NCBI RefSeq assembly: GCF_000422205.1
Contig: NZ_ATHV01000064.1
Span: 1-64,000 of the forward strand
Direction: 5' to 3'
Origin: Desulfovibrio sp. X2
Lineage (GTDB): Bacteria > Desulfobacterota > Desulfovibrionia > Desulfovibrionales > Desulfovibrionaceae
DNA: 64,000 nucleotides
The notes below the pieces were generated by a model. It was not told the DNA's origin and searched no databases. It saw only the letters and a list, made by a program, of their open reading frames with translations. Of this stretch, positions 51,596 through 59,874 are shown one piece after another. A program made the position numbers and the translations under genes. Each line of letters opens with the position of its first letter. Within the stretch, counting starts at the first letter, position 1.

Positions 51596-52417
51596 ATGCA
51601 AAACGTTCAAAAAGTCCAGCAAGCCGCGACAACCGTCCGGGAACGCCTGGGGGGACTGGATGCGGACGCAGTGGGCGTCGTCCTGGGCACCGGGCTCGGG
51701 CGCTGGGCGGCGAGGCTCACCGAAGATCGCCTCGGCTATGCCGAGATTCCCGGCTTCCCCGCCTCCACCGTGCCCGGGCACGAAGGCGCCCTGCTCAAGG
51801 GGCGCATCGGCGGCCGCCAGGTCCTCGCCCTCTCCGGCCGCTTCCATCTCTACGAAGGCTACTCCCCCGAGGAGCTGTGCATGGGGGTGCGCACCCTCGC
51901 GGCGGCGGGCGTGCGCAGCGTCGTCCTGACCAACGCCGCGGGCGCCCTCGATCCGACCTTCGACGTCGGCTCGCTCATGTGCATCACCGACCACATCAAC
52001 TGGACCGGCCGTACTCCCCTGGCCGGTCCCAACGTCGACGAATGGGGGCCGCGCTTCCCGGACATGAGCCGCGTCTGGAGCCCGCGCCTGCGCGAGCTGG
52101 CCATGCGGGTCGCCCTGGAGAAAGGCGTGCGTCTCGAGCGCGGCGTCTACATCCAGGTGCCGGGCCCCCAGATGGAGACGCCCGCCGAGACGCGGGCCTA
52201 CCGCATGCTCGGGGCGCACGCCATCGGCATGTCCACGGTGCTCGAGGCCGTCGCCCTGCGCCACATGGGCGTGGAACTGCTCGGCATCTCCTGCCTGACC
52301 AACAAGAACCTGCCGGACTGCATGGAGGAGGCCCCGCTGGAGACCGTGCTCGCCCAGGCCTCGCGCAGCGCCGGGCAACTCGGGGAGCTTCTGGACGGGA
52401 TCATCGTCCGCATCTGA
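51596..52417 (+). CDS. Purine nucleoside phosphorylase (PNP family, trimeric type)
   Basis: A 273-residue family-2 phosphorylase that splits inosine or guanosine with phosphate. Motifs: VVLGTGLGRW, the phosphate-site segment GRFHLYEGY, VLTNAAGALDP and the purine-site VPGPQMETPAETRAYR. The ATG at 51596 (MQNVQKV) is chosen because it matches the family's usual start; a TTG 39 bases upstream is in frame but unlikely. Its ribosome binding site is weak. Confidence 0.93.
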   Translation: MQNVQKVQQAATTVRERLGGLDADAVGVVLGTGLGRWAARLTEDRLGYAEIPGFPASTVPGHEGALLKGRIGGRQVLALSGRFHLYEGYSPEELCMGVRTLAAAGVRSVVLTNAAGALDPTFDVGSLMCITDHINWTGRTPLAGPNVDEWGPRFPDMSRVWSPRLRELAMRVALEKGVRLERGVYIQVPGPQMETPAETRAYRMLGAHAIGMSTVLEAVALRHMGVELLGISCLTNKNLPDCMEEAPLETVLAQASRSAGQLGELLDGIIVRI

Positions 52418-52544
52418 GGTACGCGTCCGTCCGGCGCGGATTCCGGCAGGTACGAAACGTGCATGGCATGGTCGGCGGGTAAAGTTTTTTTCCGCTGCAT
52501 CCGATCAAGAAAATGGCCGCACCTGCGGCCGGGAGAGGACGACC

Positions 52545-53291
52545 ATGGGCATGTTCACGCGCCCTTCCGCCGTTTCCGGCATCGTTGCCGCCGCCGTGCT
52601 GCTCGCGGCCCTGCTGTCCTTCGGCTGCTCCTCGCAGTCCATCGACGACGCCGTGAAGTCCTGGAACCGCATGTACCCGGAAAAAACCGCCGCCGAGAAG
52701 GAAGGGGTGCTCCTCACCTCCAACTATGAGGCGGCCAACCGACTGGCCAGCGGACTTTCCGACCGCGACGTGGACGAAAACGCGCGCATCGTCCTGACCA
52801 GCTTCGTGGACGTGGACGACCTCGACAACACCTCCACGCTCGGCCGCGTCATCCCGGAGCAGATCTCCTCGCGCCTGGCCCAGAAGGGCTTCACAACCGT
52901 CGAGCTCAAGGGGTTGACCCCGCAGATCGAGGTGCGCGAGGGCCAGGGCGAGTTCGGCCTCTCCCGCCGCGTCAAGCCCGTGAACAAGACCACGTACGGC
53001 TACGCCGTGCTCGTCGGGACCTATGCCGTGGGGCTCAACGTGGTCACGGTGAATGCGCGCATCGTGCGCAGCTCGGACAACGCGGTCCTGGCCGGGGCGG
53101 ACTACAACATCCCCCTCACGCCCAACGTCATGCGCATGGCCGACCTGGACACGAGCCGGATGGCGGATGCGCCCATCGTGCCCAGCGTCTCGACCGTGCT
53201 GCCCTCCGAGCGCCCGGCCTCGGCCGCGCAGCCCACGCTGCAGCCGTCGAGCCTCGCCACGCCCTACTCCTCCGCCCCGCGCACCCACTGA
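52545..53291 (+). CDS. FlgO-like outer-membrane lipoprotein
   Basis: A 248-residue lipoprotein with the signal VLLAALLSFGC. The body resembles FlgO: NYEAANRLASGL, ARIVLTSFVDVDDL, TLGRVIPEQISSRLAQKGF, and a Ser/Pro/Thr-rich C-terminal tail. FlgO supports the flagellum at the outer membrane in Vibrio. Here it stands apart from flagellar operons, so a general outer-membrane function is also possible. GGGAGAGG precedes the ATG. Confidence 0.8.
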   Translation: MGMFTRPSAVSGIVAAAVLLAALLSFGCSSQSIDDAVKSWNRMYPEKTAAEKEGVLLTSNYEAANRLASGLSDRDVDENARIVLTSFVDVDDLDNTSTLGRVIPEQISSRLAQKGFTTVELKGLTPQIEVREGQGEFGLSRRVKPVNKTTYGYAVLVGTYAVGLNVVTVNARIVRSSDNAVLAGADYNIPLTPNVMRMADLDTSRMADAPIVPSVSTVLPSERPASAAQPTLQPSSLATPYSSAPRTH

Positions 53292-53300
53292 GCCGACGGC

Positions 53301-53331
53301 ACGGCCCCGGAGGCCGTCTTGCCCTTTTGCC
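53301..53331 (+). terminator. Weak candidate terminator after the FlgO-like gene
   Basis: ACGGCC and GGCCGT (53301-53306 and 53312-53317) form a 6-bp stem, followed by CTTGCCCTTTTG. The T-run is interrupted, so termination may be partial. Confidence 0.3.
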
Positions 53332-53416
53332 GTCGACCTGCTAGAGGCACGCATGACCGGACGTACCGGCCCGCGGGGCCGGGTCCGGCATTTTTCACGA
53401 AGAGTATGGAGGGCCC

Positions 53417-53635
53417 ATGGCCAAGGAAGATGCAATCGAGGTCGACGGCGTGGTGCAGGAAGCCCTGCCCAACGCCATGTTCCGCGTGGAACTCGAAAAC
53501 GGGCACGAGGTGCTGGCCCATATCTCCGGAAAGATGCGCAAGTACTACATCCGCATCCTGCCCGGCGACAAGGTCAAGGTCGAGCTTTCGCCCTACGACC
53601 TGACCCGCGGCCGCATCACCTACCGCCTCAAGTAA
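53417..53635 (+). CDS. infA: Translation initiation factor IF-1
   Basis: A 72-residue S1-like OB-fold protein almost identical in pattern to bacterial IF-1 ([19 protein letters not shown], then [19 protein letters not shown]). It occupies the A site of the 30S subunit during initiation. GGAGGG precedes the ATG. Confidence 0.97.
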   Translation: MAKEDAIEVDGVVQEALPNAMFRVELENGHEVLAHISGKMRKYYIRILPGDKVKVELSPYDLTRGRITYRLK

Positions 53636-53678
53636 GGACCGCGGCGGGCACAGGCACCGCCGCGCGCACCCCCCCGCC

Positions 53679-53906
53679 ATGAAACACCACGGCGTCGTAA
53701 GCTGGTTCAACGAGATCAAGGGATTCGGCTTCATCCGCGACGACGAAAGCGGAGAGGACGTCTTCGTGGACTACTCCGCCGTGGAGCGCGAAGGCTTCAG
53801 GACGCTCTACGCGGGCGAGACCGTGGAGTACGAGAAGACCGAGGACAGCGGCGGCGTCAAAGCCGCCAAGGTCCGGCTCACTGGTACACTGGCTCCAGGC
53901 GCCTGA
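53679..53906 (+). CDS. Cold-shock domain protein
   Basis: A 75-residue CSD protein with both RNA-binding motifs: WFNEIKGFGFI (RNP1-type) and DVFVDYSAV (RNP2-type, where many CspA have VFVHFSAI). It binds single-stranded RNA or DNA. It follows infA by 43 bases. Its 3' end overlaps the convergent gene on the other strand by 29 bases. Confidence 0.93.
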   Translation: MKHHGVVSWFNEIKGFGFIRDDESGEDVFVDYSAVEREGFRTLYAGETVEYEKTEDSGGVKAAKVRLTGTLAPGA

Positions 53907-54864
53907 GATCCCGCGCCCAGTCCCGCACGAACAGCCGGCATTCCCCGATCGACGTGACCAGGTCGAGGCGGGTCATTCCCGAAAGGATCCCCGACTCGGC
54001 CTGCGCCAGCTCGCAGACGCTGCTCGGCTCCGGCCCGCAGCCCGGCTCCTCGCGGCGCACCCCGAGGCAGGCGGCCAGGGAGACGGAGTCGGCGAAGTCC
54101 TGCAGGGTCTCGCGGATCAGGCGCTCGTTCAGGGTCTGCCGTCCGAGCAGGCAGTAGACCAGGGAGAGGACCAGTCGCCGCTGCAGCGTGGCCACGAGGC
54201 GGAAGACGCGCGTCTCCCCCTTGTTACCGCCCATGGCCAGCACGAAGACATCCTGGCCCAGACCCTGCCCCGCGCCCGATGCGGCGGGCAGCCCGACGCG
54301 CTTGCCGAACCTCGAGCCGAGGTCGACCGCGGCGGGTGCCGTGGCCGCGTCGCCATCCTGCGGCGTGCAGACGGTCTGGATCTTGGCCGTGCCGCTCACG
54401 CCGCGCGCGAACAACCTGAGAAAGGCGCCCGCGGCCTGCTGCGCGGAGCTGCCGCCGAAATCGCCGAGCACGCGCTCGGCCTGGGCCGCGAAGACCATGT
54501 TGGCGTCGTGGAAATCCATGAGCAGATCGCGCAGCGCGGCGTAGTCGAGGACGCCGTCCCGGACCAGGACGTCGCCGAGATGCAGGTGGGAGCCCGCCTG
54601 TCGGCGGACGAGTTCGTCGCACTCCTCGCCGGAGATGTAGCCCAGGCGCACGGCCACCTCGCCGAAGCGCTCCTCGGTGATGCGCTGGCAGCGCACCACC
54701 TCGGCCACCTGGCCGGGGGTCAGAAAGCCGCGCTCCAGGGCCAGGGCGCCGAGCGGCTGGTTGGACAGCCGCAATTCCTGCAGGAGATCGTCGAGACGGG
54801 AAGGGGTGAGCAGACGGCGTTCCACGAGGAACTGTCCGAAAAGCTTTCCATAGAGCAGACTCAT
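53878..54864 (-). CDS. Unknown protein with tandem MshEN-like N-terminal repeats
   Basis: A 328-residue protein. Residues 10-115 contain three helical units of similar pattern: LLTPSRLDDLLQELRLSNQP, FLTPGQVAEVVRCQ with RFGEVAVRLGYIS, and HLGDVLVRDGVLDYAALRDL. These resemble the N-terminal domain of type II secretion and pilus ATPases, some of which bind c-di-GMP. The C-terminal half is unrecognised. GGGAG stands seven bases before the ATG at 54864. It lies 42 bases after a cheW gene in the same direction, so a signalling role is likely but unproved. Confidence 0.7.
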   Translation of the reverse strand: MSLLYGKLFGQFLVERRLLTPSRLDDLLQELRLSNQPLGALALERGFLTPGQVAEVVRCQRITEERFGEVAVRLGYISGEECDELVRRQAGSHLHLGDVLVRDGVLDYAALRDLLMDFHDANMVFAAQAERVLGDFGGSSAQQAAGAFLRLFARGVSGTAKIQTVCTPQDGDAATAPAAVDLGSRFGKRVGLPAASGAGQGLGQDVFVLAMGGNKGETRVFRLVATLQRRLVLSLVYCLLGRQTLNERLIRETLQDFADSVSLAACLGVRREEPGCGPEPSSVCELAQAESGILSGMTRLDLVTSIGECRLFVRDWARDLRRLEPVYQ

Positions 54865-54906
54865 GGGCACGCTCCCTTCCGGCCCTGCCGGACGCCGCTT
54901 TGCGAT

Positions 54907-55422
54907 CTAGCCCGCGGCTGCGGCCAGATCCTTCTCGGACTCGCAGACGCTGCGGGCCAGGGCCAGCTCGTCGGCGGAAAAGACCTTGTCGATGTCCAGG
55001 ATGATCACGAACTGCGCATCCTGCTTGCCGATGCCGCGGATGAAGCGGGTATCCACGCTCGTGCCCATGCGCGGCGCGGGCTCGATGTCCTCGGCGGGCA
55101 TCTCCACCACTTCGCGCACGGAGTCCACCAGGGCGCCGAGCACGGTCTCCTCGCCCTCCACCTCGACCTCGACGATGATGATGCAGGTGTTGACCGTGGC
55201 CTCCGTCTTCGGCAGGCCGAACTTGAGGCGCATGTCCACCACGGGCACGGCGTGTCCGCGCAGGTTGATGACCCCGCGCATGAACTCGGGCGTGCGGGGA
55301 ATGCGCGTGACGGTAGTCATCTCCAGGACCTCACGCACGGAGGTGATGTCCAGGGCGAAAATTTCCTCCGCCAGAACGAAGGTCAGGTACTGGTTGGTCT
55401 GTTTCGCCAAATCCATGTCCAT
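54907..55422 (-). CDS. CheW coupling protein (second copy)
   Basis: A 171-residue stand-alone CheW of normal length: TFVLAEEIFALDITSVREVL, GVINLRGHAVPVVDMRLKFG, and the C-terminal VIILDIDKVF. It couples receptors to CheA and differs from the cheW-like gene in the che operon, which has a long extension. The ATG at 55422 follows GGGGAG; an ATG six bases later is equally possible. Co-directional with the downstream repeat protein. Confidence 0.93.
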   Translation of the reverse strand: MDMDLAKQTNQYLTFVLAEEIFALDITSVREVLEMTTVTRIPRTPEFMRGVINLRGHAVPVVDMRLKFGLPKTEATVNTCIIIVEVEVEGEETVLGALVDSVREVVEMPAEDIEPAPRMGTSVDTRFIRGIGKQDAQFVIILDIDKVFSADELALARSVCESEKDLAAAAG

Positions 55423-55600
55423 TGCTCTCCCCCCGCTTATCGCAGTCCGATCATTTTTTGCGATCAATATTCGTGTGGTATCCCGCCACTTCCGGCAAGA
55501 GTCAAGTCCTATAGCCTGTTCAGTTTTCCACTGGACGTCCGGAGAGGCACACGGGTTGCTTGGAGCAGCCGTCAGGAAATCCCTTCCCATGGAGGTTCGA

Positions 55601-55753
55601 ATGCGCCTGATCGCGCTTTTCTTCCTGCTCTCGGTGCTCGCCGCCCTGGCCCTGGACCGGAGCTTCTCCCCCCGCCTCCACTGGCACGAACAAGTTCTCG
55701 CGCGCATGGACGGCAGGAACTGCCCGATCTACTTTCCCATGGAGGCCCGCTGA
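55601..55753 (+). CDS. Small secreted or membrane-anchored peptide, unknown
   Basis: A 50-residue protein with an N-terminal hydrophobic stretch (MRLIALFFLLSVLAALALD) that reads as a signal peptide or single membrane anchor, followed by a short Arg- and Pro-containing part with one Cys. A strong GGAGG lies five bases before the ATG and a terminator-like stem follows, so it forms its own small transcription unit. No homologue was recognised. Confidence 0.65.
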   Translation: MRLIALFFLLSVLAALALDRSFSPRLHWHEQVLARMDGRNCPIYFPMEAR

Positions 55754-55782
55754 GCAGCGGTCCGACGCCGCATTGAACGCAG

Positions 55783-55813
55783 AGAGGCCGCGGGAGCGCA
55801 TCCCGCGGCCTCT
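55783..55813. terminator. Hairpin terminator between the small peptide gene and nikO
   Basis: A 13-bp perfect stem (AGAGGCCGCGGGA with TCCCGCGGCCTCT, loop GCGCA) is followed by TCATT. The T-run is poor. It sits between convergent transcripts and may serve both. Confidence 0.6.
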
Positions 55814-55849
55814 TCATTCCCCTGTCCGGGGTGCGGAAAACAGGTCTGC

Positions 55850-56707
55850 CTAGTCGTCGCGGGCGGCGACGTGGTCGTGCGCGTGGTCTGCATGATCATG
55901 GCAGTGCTCATGGCCATGATCATGCTCATGTTCGTGCCCATGGCCGCGGTCATGTCCGGCCGCATGCACCGTCCCATGCACCGCGTCGTGCTCGTGCTCC
56001 ACGAAGCCGAGCGGATGGACGTGCACGTGGTGGTGCGGGACCATGCCGGAGCCGTCGATGAGCTTGCCGCCGCTGATGGTGCGGAATTCGCGCGTGACGC
56101 GGGCGAGGAAGTCCCAGTCGTGGGAGATGATGACGCAGGGACGGTCGAGGTCGCAGAGGATGTCGACCAGGCGGTCCCGCGTCGCGGGATCGAGGCTGTT
56201 GGTGGGCTCGTCCAGGAGCAGGGCCCGCGGGTTCATGGCCAGGACCGCGGCCAGGGAGACGAGCTTCTTCTCACCGCCCGAGAGCTTGTGCGTGAGTCGG
56301 TTCTCGAAGCCCGCAAGCCCCAGCGAGGCCAGCACGGCGAGCGCCGTCTCGCGCGCCTGCGCGGGCGTCTGGCCGAGATTCAGGGGACCGAAGGCCACGT
56401 CGTCGAGCACGGTGGGGAAGAAGAGCTGGTCGTCCGCGTTCTGCAGGAGCAGCCCGATGGTCGTGCGCACCTGGCGGAACTCCTTCTCCGTGGCCACCGG
56501 CCGCCCGGCGAAGATCACCGCCCCGCGCTGGGGGCGCAGAAGACCCATCATGATGTGCAGCAGCGTGGTCTTGCCCGAGCCGTTGTGCCCGACGAGGCCG
56601 ATGCGCTGGTCCGCGCAAAAGGAGAAGTCCAACCCGTCGAGCGTGGGCGCGGACGAGCCGGGATAGGTGAAGACGACGTCGCGCAGTTCGAGAAGCACAT
56701 CAGACAC
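55850..56707 (-). CDS. nikO: Nickel/cobalt ECF transporter ATPase with His-rich tail
   Basis: A 285-residue ABC ATPase of the CbiO/NikO group: Walker A VGHNGSGKTT, signature LSGGEKKLVS, Walker B LLLDEPTNSLD, and IISHDWD. The last 55 residues hold about 20 histidines alternating with Asp, Glu and Gly, a likely metal-storing or sensing tail. The GTG at 56707 overlaps the nikQ stop and is preceded by GGAGAGG. Last gene of the nik operon. Confidence 0.9.
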   Translation of the reverse strand: MSDVLLELRDVVFTYPGSSAPTLDGLDFSFCADQRIGLVGHNGSGKTTLLHIMMGLLRPQRGAVIFAGRPVATEKEFRQVRTTIGLLLQNADDQLFFPTVLDDVAFGPLNLGQTPAQARETALAVLASLGLAGFENRLTHKLSGGEKKLVSLAAVLAMNPRALLLDEPTNSLDPATRDRLVDILCDLDRPCVIISHDWDFLARVTREFRTISGGKLIDGSGMVPHHHVHVHPLGFVEHEHDAVHGTVHAAGHDRGHGHEHEHDHGHEHCHDHADHAHDHVAARDD

Positions 56708-57467
56708 GGCCGAACCTCTCCAGGATTTCGAGGCAGGCGAGGCCCGCCGAGCAGGACAGCATGAGGACCAGAAGGACGGCGTCGGCCCTGCGCATGGAGA
56801 ACTCGCGCAGGCTGACGAATCGTCCGTCGAAGCCGCGCAGGAGCATGGCCTTGTGCACCCTCTCCGCGCGCTCGAAGCTGCGCAGCAGGAGCACGGCCAG
56901 GAGCGAGGCCAGGGTGCGGTAGGTATGCAGGCCGGTCTTGGCCTGAAATCCCCGCAGGCGGGCGGCCACGCGCAGGCGGCCGTACTCCTCTCCCGACACC
57001 TGGATGAAGCGATAGGTGAACAAAAAAAGGAAGGCAAGCTTTTCGGGCACTCCGAGGCGGTACATGGCCTGTCCCAGGGAGGCGGCGTCGCTCGTCAGGA
57101 CCAGGGCCAGGAGGGCCAGGACGATGGCGTTGGCCTTGAGGGTGATCAGCACGGCCAGATGCAGCCCTTCGGCCGACGCCACGAGGGGGCCGAGGCGCCA
57201 GACGGGCGTGCCGGGCGCGGTGAAGGGCACGAGCAGCCAGAGGAAGACGATGAAGGCGTTGACCGCGGCCAAGCGGCGCAGCAGGGCGCCGAGCGGCGGC
57301 CTGGCCGCGCACACGAGGCAGAGCGCCAGGGCAAGGGCAAGGGCCGGAGCTGTCAGCGCCGGGGCCAGGGCCACGGTCAGCGAAAAGGCTGCGGCGCAGA
57401 CCAGCTTGCCCCGCGGATCGCAGCGATGCAGAACGGAATCACCGACGGCAAAGGGTTCCTCGAACAC
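56700..57467 (-). CDS. nikQ: Nickel/cobalt ECF transporter transmembrane protein (CbiQ family)
   Basis: A 255-residue T component with five or six hydrophobic segments. The family signature is ARLRGF plus ERAERVHKAMLLRGFDGRF, two coupling Ala-Arg-Gly motifs that contact the ATPase. The GTG at 57467 follows GGGAGG. It overlaps nikO by 8 bases. Confidence 0.9.
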   Translation of the reverse strand: MFEEPFAVGDSVLHRCDPRGKLVCAAAFSLTVALAPALTAPALALALALCLVCAARPPLGALLRRLAAVNAFIVFLWLLVPFTAPGTPVWRLGPLVASAEGLHLAVLITLKANAIVLALLALVLTSDAASLGQAMYRLGVPEKLAFLFLFTYRFIQVSGEEYGRLRVAARLRGFQAKTGLHTYRTLASLLAVLLLRSFERAERVHKAMLLRGFDGRFVSLREFSMRRADAVLLVLMLSCSAGLACLEILERFGRV

Positions 57468-57501
57468 CGGGCCTCCCTGATGTGAACGTCGTCCGCGCGG
57501 C

Positions 57502-58197
57502 CTAGGGTCGCTTCTTGGCCCTGAACCAGGCCACGAGCCCGAAGAGGCCCACGATCCAGCCGAGCCCACCCACGATCTCCGTGAGGCCGGGCCCCTTCTC
57601 CTGCTGCGCCATGAGCATCTGCACGACGGGCGCGAGCCGTTTCTGCACGGTCCGGTCCACGATGCGCTCCAGGGTCTGCGCGTCCATCGCGCCGACGGAG
57701 GCGCCCCCCTGGGCGCCGACCGCGTCAGGGGCGGTGGGGGCGGCGGGGGCGGCGGCTGGCTGGGCTTCAGGAGCTTCGGGCTGCATGGAGGCGGACGCCG
57801 TCCCTCCCTCGGCCGCGCCGTATTCCTTGGCCGTGACCACGCTCTCCGCCCTGTGCCCTTCGCCCGCGCTCAGCACGATCCGCAGGTCGTGCCCGGCGGC
57901 GCGGGCCGCCCGGGGCACGGGAAAGGTGAAGCCGCCTTCGTCGTTCGTGACGCCGTCGAGATACTTCTCGCCGGTGGCGGCGTCGTAGACCTCGACCTTT
58001 CCCGCGTGGACCTTCTCGCCTCGGGAGTAGTAGCAGTCGACCACGACGGAGCCTCCCTCGACCACGGCGAAGACGTTGACGCGGTGGGCCTGGGCCGAAT
58101 GCGGAAGCGCGAGGAGCAGAAGTAACGTGAGGGCGAGGGCTGAAAGCCCGTGCCGAGTGGTGCTGCGCACGGTTGTTTCCCCTATGGTTGCGTTCAT
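57502..58197 (-). CDS. nikL: NikL-type auxiliary component of nickel transporter
   Basis: A 231-residue protein. A signal peptide ends at HSAQA, leaving His as the first mature residue (HRVNVFA). A beta-rich periplasmic domain of the DUF4198 type follows, then a Pro/Ala linker and a single C-terminal membrane segment (GLTEIVGGLGWIVGLFGLVA). It replaces the NikN/CbiN component of other systems. The ATG overlaps the nikM stop (ATGA). Confidence 0.8.
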   Translation of the reverse strand: MNATIGETTVRSTTRHGLSALALTLLLLLALPHSAQAHRVNVFAVVEGGSVVVDCYYSRGEKVHAGKVEVYDAATGEKYLDGVTNDEGGFTFPVPRAARAAGHDLRIVLSAGEGHRAESVVTAKEYGAAEGGTASASMQPEAPEAQPAAAPAAPTAPDAVGAQGGASVGAMDAQTLERIVDRTVQKRLAPVVQMLMAQQEKGPGLTEIVGGLGWIVGLFGLVAWFRAKKRP

Positions 58198-58802
58198 GCG
58201 GCCTGGTGCGCCGCAAGCAGCTCGGGTCGCGTGCGGGCGAGGAAGGAGACGGCGAGCGCCGTGATCACGCCCTCGATGCACATGACCGGCAGATGGGCCA
58301 GGAGCAGGACCTTGGCGGCCGCGAGGAAGCCCTCGTCCGTGAAGGCGAGGGACGCCGCGGTCAGGAGCGCGGCCAGCAGCACGCCGAGGAAGCCGCAGCA
58401 GAAGCCGCCCACGGCCGCGGCGCGGCCCTGGCGGGCGAGCAGCGGCCTGAAGAGGTAGAAGCAGACGACCCCGGGCATGGCCATGTTGAAGGTGTTCACG
58501 CCGAGCGAGGTGATGCCGCCGTAAAGGAAGAGCACCGCCTGCAGCGCGAGCCCCACGAGGATGGCCGGGAAGGCCGCCCAGCCGAGGATGGCGCCGATGA
58601 GCCCGTTGAGGATGAGGTGCACGCTGGTGGGGCCGACCGGGACATGGATGAGCGAGGCCACGAAGAAGGCCGCCGAGAGCACGGCCACGGGCATGAGCCG
58701 GTCGTAATCCATGCGCCGGAGCCCCACGGCCGTGCCCGCGGCGGTCAGCACCGCGCCCGTGAGCAGCACGGGGGCTGAAAGTACCCCTTCGGAAATGTGC
58801 AT
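58194..58802 (-). CDS. nikM: Nickel/cobalt ECF transporter substrate-specific component (CbiM family)
   Basis: A 202-residue S component. The N terminus MHISEGVLS is the metal-binding signature of CbiM/NikM, in which the amino group and His2 coordinate the metal. VPVGPTSVHLILNGLIGAI holds further conserved histidines. About six hydrophobic segments. GGAGGAGG precedes the ATG. Nickel rather than cobalt is preferred because NikK and NikL partners accompany it. Confidence 0.92.
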   Translation of the reverse strand: MHISEGVLSAPVLLTGAVLTAAGTAVGLRRMDYDRLMPVAVLSAAFFVASLIHVPVGPTSVHLILNGLIGAILGWAAFPAILVGLALQAVLFLYGGITSLGVNTFNMAMPGVVCFYLFRPLLARQGRAAAVGGFCCGFLGVLLAALLTAASLAFTDEGFLAAAKVLLLAHLPVMCIEGVITALAVSFLARTRPELLAAHQAA

Positions 58803-58830
58803 GGCTCCTCCTCCCCTGCCCCGGCCGGAG

Positions 58831-58858
58831 CCCCCCGGACTAGCTGCAGTCCGGGGGG
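58831..58858 (-). other. Strong GC hairpin between nikK and nikM
   Basis: CCCCCCGGACT and AGTCCGGGGGG pair perfectly over 11 bases around a 6-base loop, and flanking CCGGCC/CTGCC repeats may lengthen the stem. There is no T-run. It lies between the periplasmic nikK gene and the membrane genes and may set their expression ratio. Confidence 0.6.
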
Positions 58859-58880
58859 ATCCGGCAGGCAGGGGGACGTT

Positions 58881-59660
58881 CTACTTCTTTTGGGCCTTGG
58901 GCTCAACAAAGCGGGTCCAGAGCACGGCTCCGAGCTCCACTTCCTTGTCCTGGCCGTCATGCTTGATGGTTTCGCTGCTCGTGGTCAGGGCGGCGAAGCC
59001 CCACCAGCCCGGCCAGGGCGCGCTGTAGGCGAAGACGCCCTGCGAATCCGTCTTGACCACCTGCGTGGTCATGTACTCGTTGGGCGCCGCGTACTTCCCG
59101 GCCCTGTTGTCGTACTCGATCTCCACGTCCACGCCCGGGGCGGGCTTGCCGTCCACCAGCACCTGGCCGCGGAAGACGTTGCCCACGTAATTTCCGAAGG
59201 GCCTGGTCAGGGGCACGATCTCCGCCTTGAGCCCGATGGGCTTGTCCCAGCCCCCCTCTTCGCCGAAGGCGGGCACCACGACCTTGGTCAGGTGCTGGAT
59301 GAAGCAGTTCTCGGCCGGTTCCCAATAGGGCTTGGGCACCGCGAAGAAGGTATAGACCCCGGGCCGCTTCACGGCGTAGGAGGCCTTCCAGGCCTTCTTG
59401 CCGTAAACGGTGGTCTCCTGCAGCAGGGGCAGGAGGTCCGTGATCTTTCCGTCATCGACCACGCCGAAGCGCTCGGGCTTCTCCATGGCCATGCCGCCCC
59501 GCTCCATGGGGTGGCAGAAGGCCACGGTCAGACCGAGGTCGGCCTGGCTCTTCTGCGTGATCACGTCCTCGGACGGGATGATCATGCCGAAGTGCGCCCA
59601 GGCGGCCTGCGACAGGAGCAAGAGGGCCGCTGCGAATATGCTGCACGTGATGCGTTTCAT
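58881..59660 (-). CDS. nikK: NikK-type periplasmic nickel-uptake protein (DUF4198)
   Basis: A 259-residue exported protein. The signal peptide ends at AAWA, leaving His as the mature N terminus (HFGMIIPS). The mature part carries His, Met and Cys at several sites (FCHPMERGGMAME) and a DUF4198-like beta fold. NikK is known as an accessory protein of NikMLQO nickel transporters in proteobacteria. First gene of the operon. Confidence 0.82.
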   Translation of the reverse strand: MKRITCSIFAAALLLLSQAAWAHFGMIIPSEDVITQKSQADLGLTVAFCHPMERGGMAMEKPERFGVVDDGKITDLLPLLQETTVYGKKAWKASYAVKRPGVYTFFAVPKPYWEPAENCFIQHLTKVVVPAFGEEGGWDKPIGLKAEIVPLTRPFGNYVGNVFRGQVLVDGKPAPGVDVEIEYDNRAGKYAAPNEYMTTQVVKTDSQGVFAYSAPWPGWWGFAALTTSSETIKHDGQDKEVELGAVLWTRFVEPKAQKK

Positions 59661-59874
59661 GTCTCCTCCAGGTGGTGACGGGGGGCGTCATGGGCCTCAA
59701 TGACGCCTGTTTTTCTTCCCTGTGGCATGCCGTGTTACGATTTTTCGTTTTGTGCACCCACATGAATGACGCGTCAACACATTTTCACACCAGAGGAGAA
59801 AAAAGCCTGGCCTCAGGGCGATTGAGGGAGCGGCACCGTCGAAAAGAGCGGCCGGCGGAAGAGCGCGGAAGGCG

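Noticed and set aside
59732-59738. GTGTTAC upstream of nikK as a NikR operator.
   Set aside because: It resembles a NikR half-site recalled for Desulfovibrio, but no matching GTAACAC partner lies at the expected spacing. A single 7-mer is too weak to report as a site.
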